A stretch of DNA of 22,250 nt, taken from positions 1 to 22,250 of IMG/VR virus record IMGVR_UViG_3300021960_000577. One strand, written 5' to 3'. Positions 15,521 to 21,617 of the stretch are shown piece after piece. Numbering within the stretch: position 1 is the first letter of the stretch; each line of letters starts with the position of its first letter. The notes below the pieces were generated by a model. That model saw nothing but the letters and a program-made list of their open reading frames with translations, searched no databases and was not told the DNA's origin. The translations under genes and the position numbers were made by a program. This stretch comes from a virus.

Positions 15521-15668
15521 CGTCAAACTCCTCTCGTTTATCTAATAGTTTATCTTCGAACTCGTGTAAGATATCTTCCGTTGTTATGTCCAATACCTCA
15601 CACAGAGTACAAGGGTCTATGGCTTCCTGAACTATGCGTTCCTTTAATTCATTTAATGTTAGTGCCAT
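15501..15668 (-). CDS. Small acidic protein (55 residues)
   Basis: An ORF with a strong ribosome binding site (GAGGGAGGGCAGT before the ATG). It starts inside the 3' end of the DUF3310-like gene (20-nt overlap) and ends inside the membrane-protein gene (20-nt overlap). The product begins MALTLNELKERIVQEAIDPC and ends EEFDDADDTD. It has one short helical domain with Cys20/Cys23, then an acidic tail. The 'LCEVLDITTEDILHEFEDKL' region resembles a helix-turn-helix-like motif seen in other phage accessory proteins, but the call is weak. The gene is supported by the strong RBS and by tiling with both neighbours. Function unknown. Confidence 0.6.
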   Translation of the reverse strand: MALTLNELKERIVQEAIDPCTLCEVLDITTEDILHEFEDKLLDKREEFDDADDTD

Positions 15669-15870
15669 ACTGCCCTCCCTCGTGTTCTATAAGTTTATCT
15701 AAGAACCACCGAGCTTTCTTTAAATCTTCTATCCCATTTTTAAATCGCCATCGGCAGATATACTTTGTGATAGATGCGGTTAGGTAATCCATATCTTGGT
15801 CTAAGATAAAATCTATGACCTCAATATTACCCTGCTTATAATGATTTGGATTTATGTTATCTTCGTCCAC
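15649..15870 (-). CDS. DUF3310-like protein (T7 gp1.7-related?)
   Basis: A 73-residue protein starting at GTG, 8 nt after AAGGAG. It carries the DUF3310 signature: NPNHYKQGNIEVIDFI (residues 7-22), then a helix with LTASITKYICRWRFKNG (residues 30-46) and EDLKKARWFLDKLIEHE (residues 48-64). This is a short all-helical phage domain. I recall it being linked to T7 gp1.7, a nucleotide kinase that phosphorylates dTMP and dGMP, so a role in nucleotide supply is plausible next to the RNR, but the enzymatic part of gp1.7 is longer. Overlaps the endonuclease stop by 19 nt and the next gene by 20 nt. Function in this phage is uncertain. Confidence 0.75.
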   Translation of the reverse strand: MDEDNINPNHYKQGNIEVIDFILDQDMDYLTASITKYICRWRFKNGIEDLKKARWFLDKLIEHEGGQYGTNIK

Positions 15871-16217
15871 TTCTTAAGCTCCTTAATTTCTTTAGTTGAA
15901 AATATTTTAATATCATACTTATCACACCACTGTCGATAAGTAATCTTATTACCCTTGGCTACCTTAGAGTCTGGTCGTGGCATTAAGAAGATTAAATCCT
16001 TGCCTTCAAATCTCATCTGCTCAGCAATTGATTTGTACTTCTGTCTGTCACCACTACGGAAGAACCCTTTAACCTCTATGTGATACTTACCCTTAACAAA
16101 GTCAGGGGTGTAGTTCTTTCGTATCGTATAGGCTATCCTACAGGGCTCATACTTCCACTCTCTGCCTAGTGCTTCCGCACATTCTTTCTCTAGCTTACTC
16201 CGAAACTTTGTTGCCAT
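15852..16217 (-). CDS. T7 endonuclease I-like Holliday junction resolvase (gp3-like)
   Basis: A 121-residue protein. The PD-(D/E)XK core matches T7 gp3: Glu10 in SKLEKE; NYTPDF with Asp39; YHIEVKG with Glu48 and Lys50; then RSGDRQKYKSI (residues 54-64). In T7 these carry the metal site that cuts four-way junctions and branched DNA, freeing replicated concatemers and degrading host DNA. Gene size and order (polymerase, exonuclease, endonuclease) also match the T7 class. The shared helix that T7 uses for domain-swapped dimers appears in the N-terminal part. Starts at ATG inside the 3' end of the exonuclease gene (23-nt overlap). Confidence 0.8.
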   Translation of the reverse strand: MATKFRSKLEKECAEALGREWKYEPCRIAYTIRKNYTPDFVKGKYHIEVKGFFRSGDRQKYKSIAEQMRFEGKDLIFLMPRPDSKVAKGNKITYRQWCDKYDIKIFSTKEIKELKKWTKIT

Positions 16218-17079
16218 CTTTATCTACCTCTATAACTTGTGGTAAGTTCTCAACTTTAACTAAGTATCTCGGTCCGTTAGAGTACAGGAATGTTCTAAGC
16301 TCATCGCCCCAACACTCGTGCTTGTATGAACAGTAGCTACAACCTACAGGTAACTTCATATTACCAGACTTACCATCAGGTATAGGTTCGTAGCATCTCT
16401 TAGGTGGCTTAGATAACTTAACTATATTCTTGATAGATTTAATTCTGTCTACTATCGAGAAGAAGTTTAGCTTAGTCCAGTACCACTGAGATTCATCAGC
16501 CATATCATACTTGAGGTATGTTAGATGTCCGTTGGTCTTATCCATAACTAACCAACCAACATCCTTTGTATTCTCTGCGTGAGCATAGCCTTTGATTTGG
16601 TCTATGTATCCAAAGGGGTCATCATTAATGAGTGAACCATCCTTGAATTTCTTAAACCCATAAGGTGAAGCTGACTTAACATCTGTTAGTACACCATCAA
16701 TCTTACAGTCCATAGAACCTTTGATACCATTTACTTCTACTTGCTTCTGTTCGTGTGTCACATCGTGACCAGAGAGTTTAGTAAGTGCTAGTATCATTTC
16801 TTCAATCAAATGACCATAGAGGAACTTGATTCTAGTGTGAGGCATAAGCTCCTCACCTTTGTATCCATTATAAGAATACCACAGTTGTCTATCCTTCTTA
16901 CCGATGTTAGACATTCTAAGTTTACGCTTATCAAACTTACTCTCTGTGATATTGTTTCGTAATATCTGCTTCACATTCTCACCGAAGTCATTTATTACTT
17001 GCTCGACAGGTACACCATCTGCTATTTCTTTGGTGTCTATCATACGATATATATCGTCTACTAGTGTGTCTGTTGCCAA
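16195..17079 (-). CDS. RecB/Cas4-family exonuclease with C-terminal Cys cluster (gp6-like role)
   Basis: A 294-residue protein with a TTG start after AAGGTAGG, overlapping the polymerase gene end by 19 nt. The nuclease motifs follow the RecB/Cas4 order: LYGHLIEE (His90, Glu93/94); GSMDCKIDG (Asp124); then LTDVKSAS with Asp133 and Lys135; and QIKGYAHA (Q161-x3-Y165). Four cysteines (C229, C247, C250, C256; GCSYCSYKHECW) in the C-terminal part can bind a metal or an Fe-S cluster, as in Cas4/AddB-type nucleases. In T7-like phages a 5'-3' exonuclease removes RNA primers and processes ends; this gene sits in that slot. The exact polarity is not visible from sequence. Confidence 0.8.
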   Translation of the reverse strand: MATDTLVDDIYRMIDTKEIADGVPVEQVINDFGENVKQILRNNITESKFDKRKLRMSNIGKKDRQLWYSYNGYKGEELMPHTRIKFLYGHLIEEMILALTKLSGHDVTHEQKQVEVNGIKGSMDCKIDGVLTDVKSASPYGFKKFKDGSLINDDPFGYIDQIKGYAHAENTKDVGWLVMDKTNGHLTYLKYDMADESQWYWTKLNFFSIVDRIKSIKNIVKLSKPPKRCYEPIPDGKSGNMKLPVGCSYCSYKHECWGDELRTFLYSNGPRYLVKVENLPQVIEVDKDGNKVSE

Positions 17080-18842
17080 GTTTTACCTACCTTGTATTCA
17101 CCGTCCAGTGGACAGTTTAGATTAAAAGTTTTACCTGCTTTGATGATAGCTCCTACCGCTAGACCACCGAAGAAATCAGCTTGGTCATCTCTGACCTCAC
17201 ACTGAAACTCATCGTGCACATTGAGTACAAACTTGTAGTCTATGTTGTACTGCTTAGCATATGTATCTAGTAACACCAACGCTTTCTTCATTATAACCGC
17301 ACCTGCACTCTGTAGTAGAGTATTTAATGCTGAATGTTCTGAGCGTATGTGTAGCTTCCTACCATCTAGTCCTGTTACCCACCCCTTCTTACTGGAGTCT
17401 GCAACCTTACTACGCAAGTGTTTCAACGCGGGAGTATTATCAAGAAAGTTCTTCTTAAGTATACGACCACGCTTTGCACCACCTCCTGCTACCTCGCCTA
17501 TCTTAGTATCTCCTGCTCCGTATAGGAACGCATAGATAAAAGTCTTGGCTTGGTCTCTAGTCTGTAGTCCTGCTGACTTCTGATTAGCACTGTGTATATC
17601 ACCGTTGAGTATCTCATCAGTGTATGCCTTATCATCCATATAGTGGGCGAGCATTCTAAGCTCTAGTCCACTAGCATCACAACCTACCAGACTGTAGCCA
17701 TCAGGCACGGTCCATAGGTTACGACAGTCAGCACCATAACCACCCTCGAAACCCCACAAGATGCTACCATCTCTACCGTGTCTAGTCGCAGGGACTTGGG
17801 CACAGTTAGGTTTAGAGTGTGTCATTCTACCGGTGACTGCACCGCAAGGGTTTACCCTACCGTGTACTCGACCAGTATGCTCATTGATAGCTTCTACCCA
17901 ACTCTTTACCATAGCTATACGCTTGGTCAGTGTAAGGTAATCTACAATCAATTGTGCTTCGGGTATCTTAACAGTCTTAAGTACCTTCTCATCTACGATA
18001 GGGTTTCCCTTCTCAGTAAATGATTTAGGTTTCCAACCGAAGTGCTGGAGGTACTTAGCTATCTGTTGTCGAGACCCAAGATTAAACTCTGGGTACTCAT
18101 AGTATCCCCATTCTAAATATGTATTCCAATCAGCACCTCTATCCAACTGTGCTTGATACCTCTTAGATACACTACCATCCTTGTTGTGTGTCTTATCACC
18201 GGGATGCTTCAGGTTTATCCACACAGGCAGAGGTTCAAATTTCTTGTGTACCTCGTCCTCTATGTCTAGTACCTTCTCCTTCATCTCAGCTAGTAGTTCA
18301 TAAGCACGCTCCTCATTGAGTATCATACCGTTGTCGGTCTGCTCTCTGATGATGTCGGCAGTCTTATGTTCTATCTCTACTGCTAGTGAATCTTTGTCAC
18401 CGGTGACAAGATGGTGATACAAAGCCTTAGTTACCCGCACATCCTGTTGGCAGTAAGTTAACATCTCGTGGCTATACTCTTCCCAACCACCTTGATAGTC
18501 ATCTTTGTAATTGCCTAGTCTCTCACCCCAAGACCTTAAACTATGTCCACCATCAAGGCTAGGGTTATGTAGTCTGCTAAGTACGAGAGTGTCCCGTAGA
18601 TTAAAAGCCCAATCCATCCCAGTAAGCCTACGCAAAATAGGAACATCAAAATTAATAATGTTGTGTCCCACAAGAGTATCGACATCTTCTGATGCCAACC
18701 ATTTTCGAAAAAGTCCATTGGCTTCTCCTCCTATAAAATTGTAAACAGTAGACTCACCATCATCAAGCATCGCACAAATGCAATGTACTTTGGTAGCGTT
18801 GAGTCCATCAGTTTCTATGTCAAAAAAAGCTGTGTTCATCAT
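17061..18842 (-). CDS. Family A DNA polymerase with 3'-5' exonuclease (T7 gp5-like)
   Basis: A 593-residue replicative polymerase. The proofreading exonuclease has FDIETDGL (Asp8, Glu10), GHNIINFD (Asp66) and YCQQDVRVT (Asp134). The polymerase has motif A LVGCDASGLELRM (Asp389), motif B RDQAKTFIYAFLYGAG (Arg429, Lys433, Tyr437) and motif C LNVHDEFQ (543-545, HDE). It is shorter than T7 gp5 (704 residues), so part of the insert regions, perhaps the thioredoxin-binding loop, is reduced. Tyr437 aligns with T7 Tyr526/E. coli Phe762. The upstream gene overlaps it by 23 nt. SD GGAGGT lies 2 nt before the first ATG and 5 nt before the second, so the second (18839) may be used. Confidence 0.95.
   Translation of the reverse strand: MMNTAFFDIETDGLNATKVHCICAMLDDGESTVYNFIGGEANGLFRKWLASEDVDTLVGHNIINFDVPILRRLTGMDWAFNLRDTLVLSRLHNPSLDGGHSLRSWGERLGNYKDDYQGGWEEYSHEMLTYCQQDVRVTKALYHHLVTGDKDSLAVEIEHKTADIIREQTDNGMILNEERAYELLAEMKEKVLDIEDEVHKKFEPLPVWINLKHPGDKTHNKDGSVSKRYQAQLDRGADWNTYLEWGYYEYPEFNLGSRQQIAKYLQHFGWKPKSFTEKGNPIVDEKVLKTVKIPEAQLIVDYLTLTKRIAMVKSWVEAINEHTGRVHGRVNPCGAVTGRMTHSKPNCAQVPATRHGRDGSILWGFEGGYGADCRNLWTVPDGYSLVGCDASGLELRMLAHYMDDKAYTDEILNGDIHSANQKSAGLQTRDQAKTFIYAFLYGAGDTKIGEVAGGGAKRGRILKKNFLDNTPALKHLRSKVADSSKKGWVTGLDGRKLHIRSEHSALNTLLQSAGAVIMKKALVLLDTYAKQYNIDYKFVLNVHDEFQCEVRDDQADFFGGLAVGAIIKAGKTFNLNCPLDGEYKVGKTWQQTH
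18395..18408. repeat. Dispersed 14-bp palindrome, copy 3
   Basis: TGTCACCGGTGACA, exact; with flanking T and A it is a 16-bp palindrome. In the polymerase gene it encodes VTGDK (residues 146-150), just after the third exonuclease motif, in the segment leading to the polymerase domain. Confidence 0.85.
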
Positions 18843-20472
18843 CTACCTCCGTTAATCTTCCGGTGTCACTGTCATACTGTAGCTTACAAGCGGGACCAGT
18901 AAGACCTGAGAACCTATTCTTTATAACCCTTAGTGTAGTCTGGTTACGAATGATAGGGTCATCGTCCTGTTGATTACGCTCTAATCCTATTACAATGTCA
19001 GACAACTGAGCAATTGCTGCGGAACCTCGAAGCTCTGAGAGGCTCACCTGTCCACCTTCTTCGTGAGCCCTGCCTTGTGGTCTCCTAAGATGAGATATAA
19101 GGAACAAGCCTACGCCAGTCTCCTGTACTATCTTACGGAGCTTAGTCATAATGGCATCAATCGCCTTACGCTCATCAGCTATACCGTCTTGGTCACTGAC
19201 TACGATAGACAAGTGGTCCAATACAATCCACTGACAATCATAGGATTTAGCATAGGTTCTAATGACATTAAGCAGTGAGTCCTCTGACATACTACCGAAG
19301 TGGTCATAGAAGAACACATTCTTATCACCAACTGACTTCTTCCACAGTGCTTTCTTATCCGAATCACTCAGCTCTCTTTCGTACTGAGGTATATGGATAG
19401 GAGCATTAGCTTCGATAGACATCAAGCCTTTAACAGTACGCTCGATGGATTCTTCCAAGTGAATGATAGCTAGGTTATCATCAGTGTTGTTAAGTATGTA
19501 AGACTCTAGTTCCTTAACGACACTAGTCTTACCCATACCAGAGCCACTGGTGATAGTTACTAGCTCTTTCGCTCTGAATCCATAAGTCAAAGTGTTAAGA
19601 CCTTGCCACGGATAGTCGACAGTAAGTAGGTTCTCATCCTTAAGTAGATGTTCCCAAGTATCCTTACCTCTGATGATACCTGCCGGAGTGTAAGACTCAG
19701 CAGACCACCAAGCATTGGTGAACTCCTTGACCTTTCCGTTCACTAGCATATCACTAGCGTCCTTCATAGGTAGCTTGCACACCTTGAGCTTACCAACAGA
19801 TATAATATCTTGACAGGCTTTCACCGCATCAAACCCTGCTTGGTCTTGGTCGAAGCACAGCACCACATTATCAAACGACTCGATGTATTCTAGATTGTCT
19901 TTGATATCTCGTGACGCAGAAGACGCCCCGTTCTTAAGGGAGACCACCTGCCACTTGCCATCGAACATTTCTGAAATCGAGAGGGCGTCAATTTCACCTT
20001 CACAGATAGTCAGATACTTACCACCGGAGCGGTTAGCATTTTGTCCGAACAGACCAGAGCCTTTGTTCGTTCCTATTATTTGAAACTCTTTGGTTTCGAC
20101 AGTTCTCTCTTTATAGCCGAGTAGCCTGTTGCTCTCGTTAGAGTCGTAGTATGGATAGTAATGTTTCTCTATCTTACCGGTCTTGTCGTAACCTACAGTC
20201 ACACCAAACTTAGATGTGATGTTAGATGATATGCGTCTGTCTTTAATTGACGCACCAGATACACCTCTCGGTGTGATTGTCTGCATAACTGATACCTCCT
20301 CATAATCTTTGTCACCGGTGACACTCTTTTGATAGTGACCACAGGCGTTACAATAACCGTGACCATCAGAATAGATAGCTAGGTTATCACCTGCTCTGTC
20401 CCCACCTGTATCTCTACAGGCAGGGCAGGGCTTATGCTCTACAAAAGTAGAATGATTATGCGAAGAACTCAC
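18820..20472 (-). CDS. Bifunctional DNA primase-helicase (T7 gp4-like)
   Basis: A 550-residue protein (T7 gp4: 566). The start is GTG, overlapping the SSB stop region by 17 nt. There is an N-terminal zinc site, Cys16/Cys19 (CPACRDTGG) and Cys41/Cys44 (YCNACGH), which recognises the priming sequence. The TOPRIM primase has YLTICEGEIDAL (Glu158/Glu160) and VLCFDQDQAG (Asp208, Asp210). The RecA-like helicase has Walker A GSGMGKTS (310-317), Walker B QWIVLDHLS (Asp419), LFLISHLRRP with His461, and SLSELRGSAAIAQL. The C-terminus is acidic and ends EHSFF, like the terminal Phe tail of gp4 that contacts polymerase. A palindrome copy encodes SVTGDK in the linker after the zinc domain. Confidence 0.95.
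   Translation of the reverse strand: MSSSHNHSTFVEHKPCPACRDTGGDRAGDNLAIYSDGHGYCNACGHYQKSVTGDKDYEEVSVMQTITPRGVSGASIKDRRISSNITSKFGVTVGYDKTGKIEKHYYPYYDSNESNRLLGYKERTVETKEFQIIGTNKGSGLFGQNANRSGGKYLTICEGEIDALSISEMFDGKWQVVSLKNGASSASRDIKDNLEYIESFDNVVLCFDQDQAGFDAVKACQDIISVGKLKVCKLPMKDASDMLVNGKVKEFTNAWWSAESYTPAGIIRGKDTWEHLLKDENLLTVDYPWQGLNTLTYGFRAKELVTITSGSGMGKTSVVKELESYILNNTDDNLAIIHLEESIERTVKGLMSIEANAPIHIPQYERELSDSDKKALWKKSVGDKNVFFYDHFGSMSEDSLLNVIRTYAKSYDCQWIVLDHLSIVVSDQDGIADERKAIDAIMTKLRKIVQETGVGLFLISHLRRPQGRAHEEGGQVSLSELRGSAAIAQLSDIVIGLERNQQDDDPIIRNQTTLRVIKNRFSGLTGPACKLQYDSDTGRLTEVDDEHSFF
20310..20323. repeat. Dispersed 14-bp palindrome, copy 4
   Basis: TGTCACCGGTGACA, exact, preceded by TT as at copies 1-3. 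Read as SVTGDK (primase residues 50-55), in the linker between zinc domain and TOPRIM domain. Confidence 0.85.
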
Positions 20473-20866
20473 TCGTCTCAGAGTCTGCAGATTTGTACCC
20501 TTCGGTACGCTTAAGTACCTTTACTGCGGTCAAGTAAGTAGCTACCCCGTGTTGTGGGTGCTCTTGTCCTGCTTTCCATAGTACCTGTACTTCGCTTTCA
20601 GCTCCAAAATCGTGTCCGATTGATTCGCCATCATCAGCCATCTTCACCATATCAAAAGACAACGGATACTTTGTAGAAAACTTACGAGCCTTGTAAGACC
20701 CTCCATCTTCTGTCTGAATGGTGCGAACCTTAACACCTGCTGACTCTAGTGCTTTGGCTTCTTTATCATCAACAGAGACAGTAAGTGTGTACTTACCGGT
20801 ATCCTCACCGTTGAATTTTTCTGTACTGTCTAGATAGACATACTTTGCTATACCTTTAGTTATCAT
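20456..20866 (-). CDS. ssDNA-binding protein (T7 gp2.5-like)
   Basis: A 136-residue protein, first gene of the replication cluster. Beta-rich segments (GKYTLTVSVDD, AGVKVRTIQTED, YKARKFSTKYPLSF, SEVQVLWKAG, VATYLTAVKVLK) fit an OB fold, followed by a short acidic tail ending DSETSEFFA. T7 gp2.5 and E. coli SSB also end in an acidic tail with a terminal aromatic residue that recruits polymerase and helicase. It is shorter than gp2.5 (232 residues). Position directly before the primase-helicase supports the call. The ATG follows GAGG with 7-nt spacing, and the start sits only 20 nt after a strong terminator hairpin (20887-20927), so expression is likely controlled there. Confidence 0.75.
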   Translation of the reverse strand: MITKGIAKYVYLDSTEKFNGEDTGKYTLTVSVDDKEAKALESAGVKVRTIQTEDGGSYKARKFSTKYPLSFDMVKMADDGESIGHDFGAESEVQVLWKAGQEHPQHGVATYLTAVKVLKRTEGYKSADSETSEFFA

Positions 20867-20886
20867 AGTTTTTCCTCGGAGCCCTG

Positions 20887-20927
20887 AAAAAAAAGACTGC
20901 TGTGACGGACTCTAAATCACAACAGCC
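20887..20927 (-). terminator. Rho-independent terminator between promoter and SSB start
   Basis: Read on the - strand, an 11-bp stem (GGCTGTTGTGA, 20927-20917, pairs with TCACAGCAGTC, 20905-20895, with two G-U pairs) encloses an 11-nt loop. It is followed by eight T (20894-20887). It stands 20 nt before the SSB start codon, which suggests attenuation rather than simple termination. Confidence 0.8.
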
Positions 20928-20988
20928 AAACTACTTTAGACTCAACTAAAGTGATAATTATTATGGTTATCTCTTTAATTGAATCTAT
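20887..20988 (-). ncRNA. Putative leader RNA or small RNA upstream of SSB
   Basis: Between the zinc-ribbon gene and the SSB gene lies a 143-bp gap without an ORF. A promoter at 20995-21023 would start an RNA near 20988. Within this RNA, CTTTAG and CTAAAG (20934-20951) can pair around a 6-nt loop, and a terminator follows at 20887-20927. An RNA of about 100 nt would result, either a free small RNA or a leader read through to SSB when the terminator is overridden. Transcript ends and function are inferred. Confidence 0.4.
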
Positions 20989-20994
20989 AGTAAT

Positions 20995-21023
20995 ATTTTA
21001 AACTATTCCTCACCCAATGTCAA
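20995..21023 (-). promoter_or_regulatory. Sigma-70-type promoter driving the replication cluster leader
   Basis: TTGACA (21018-21023 on the - strand) is separated by exactly 17 nt from TAAAAT (20995-21000), one mismatch from consensus TATAAT. The -35 element lies in the last codons of the zinc-ribbon gene. It would let host RNA polymerase transcribe the replication cluster independently of the early genes. The spacing and both hexamers are near-ideal. Confidence 0.65.
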
Positions 21024-21189
21024 TAGTAATATCTTCTTTTTTTAGTACCTCATCATCATCTAAATAAGAATAAGGATTGGAGTGGTATCTACAGACACCA
21101 CACAAGTCTAGATATTGTGTTCTATCAACAGGGTCCTTTGCCTTAGACTCCCATTCAGTGAGCAAGGCGTCACAACATTTACATCGCAT
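21010..21189 (-). CDS. Small zinc-ribbon-like protein
   Basis: I prefer the ATG at 21189, which has AGGAGG 6 nt upstream, over the in-frame GTG at 21204. It overlaps the previous gene stop. The product has 59 residues: MRCKCCDALLTEWESK with Cys3, Cys5 and Cys6, then LCGVCRYHS with two further Cys, forming a CxxC pair. This arrangement is expected of a small zinc ribbon; the tail is acidic. Similar proteins occur in T4- and T7-like marine phages (recollection, not checked). Could bind DNA, RNA or a protein partner. It is the last early gene before the promoter and terminator region, and its final codons contain the -35 element. Specific function unknown. Confidence 0.65.
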   Translation of the reverse strand: MRCKCCDALLTEWESKAKDPVDRTQYLDLCGVCRYHSNPYSYLDDDEVLKKEDITIDIG

Positions 21190-21469
21190 CGAAATCCTCC
21201 TCACTTAGTATGTCTTTATTCTCATAGGTGATAGCAGTGCCATCATCATTGTAGAATGGTAAGTCTTCGTTAGGTTCATAATCTGTCACTGGTGACAAAC
21301 TTTCTTCCCTACCAATAGACCAGTTAGGGTCTTTCATAGAGTGTATTCTAGCATCAATCTCTGTCATACCTTTAGCCACACAGTTGCCTTCACCGTCAGT
21401 CACAAAATATGTGTACTTCTGGTCTTCATATATCTCAGCCAATCTACTTATCAGTGGTTTCTTGTGCAT
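21179..21469 (-). CDS. Hypothetical protein (96 residues)
   Basis: A product with MHKKPLISRLAEIYEDQKYT at the start, then YFVTDGEGNCVAKGMTEIDA, a typical small alpha/beta segment, and a long acidic, probably disordered C-terminal part (about residues 55-96). The ATG has GAGGAG about 8 nt upstream and overlaps the coiled-coil gene by 26 nt. Its linker SLSPVTDYE is encoded by the one-mismatch palindrome copy. I recognise no family. As part of the small early gene set it may be a host-takeover factor, which is a guess based on location only. Confidence 0.55.
   Translation of the reverse strand: MHKKPLISRLAEIYEDQKYTYFVTDGEGNCVAKGMTEIDARIHSMKDPNWSIGREESLSPVTDYEPNEDLPFYNDDGTAITYENKDILSEEDFDAM
21284..21297. 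repeat. Dispersed 14-bp palindrome, copy 5 (one mismatch)
   Basis: TGTCACTGGTGACA, differing from the exact copies by one base in the centre. On the - strand it is TTTGTCACCAGTGACA, so the same TTTGTCACC left part is kept, and it reads SLSPVT. Confidence 0.75.
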
Positions 21470-21617
21470 TTACTAACTCCTCTATTATTTTTATTTCTAC
21501 CTGAACCTGCTCTTCAAGTTCTTTAATTTTCTCCTCTAGCTTGTCGTTCTTACGCTTGAGGTCCCTGTTTATTTCTAATGCCTGCTTGTAGACATTCATA
21601 TTATAGTTAGGATTCAT
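21444..21617 (-). CDS. Small coiled-coil protein (57 residues)
   Basis: I choose the ATG at 21617, which overlaps the previous stop (ATGA), over an upstream in-frame GTG at 21629. The product reads MNPNYNMNVYKQALEINRDL, and about residues 19-50 (DLKRKNDKLEEKIKELEEQV, then QVEIKIIEEL) form a strong coiled coil with Leu/Ile at heptad positions. No membrane segment or known domain. It probably oligomerises. In an early operon such proteins often bind and modulate host proteins, but there is no specific evidence here. It ends inside the next gene (26-nt overlap). Confidence 0.6.
   Translation of the reverse strand: MNPNYNMNVYKQALEINRDLKRKNDKLEEKIKELEEQVQVEIKIIEELVNAQETTDK

Noticed and set aside
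17826-17838. ACCGGTGAC in the polymerase gene as a further palindrome copy
   Set aside because: Only one arm matches; the left arm (TTCT instead of TGTC) does not pair. It encodes the conserved VTGRM motif of family A polymerases.
20982-20990. CTATAG near 20985 as a T7-type phage promoter
   Set aside because: Only the ACTATAG core resembles the T7 consensus, no RNA polymerase gene is seen in the window, and I found no second copy in a promoter-like position. The sigma-70 elements next to it are a better explanation.
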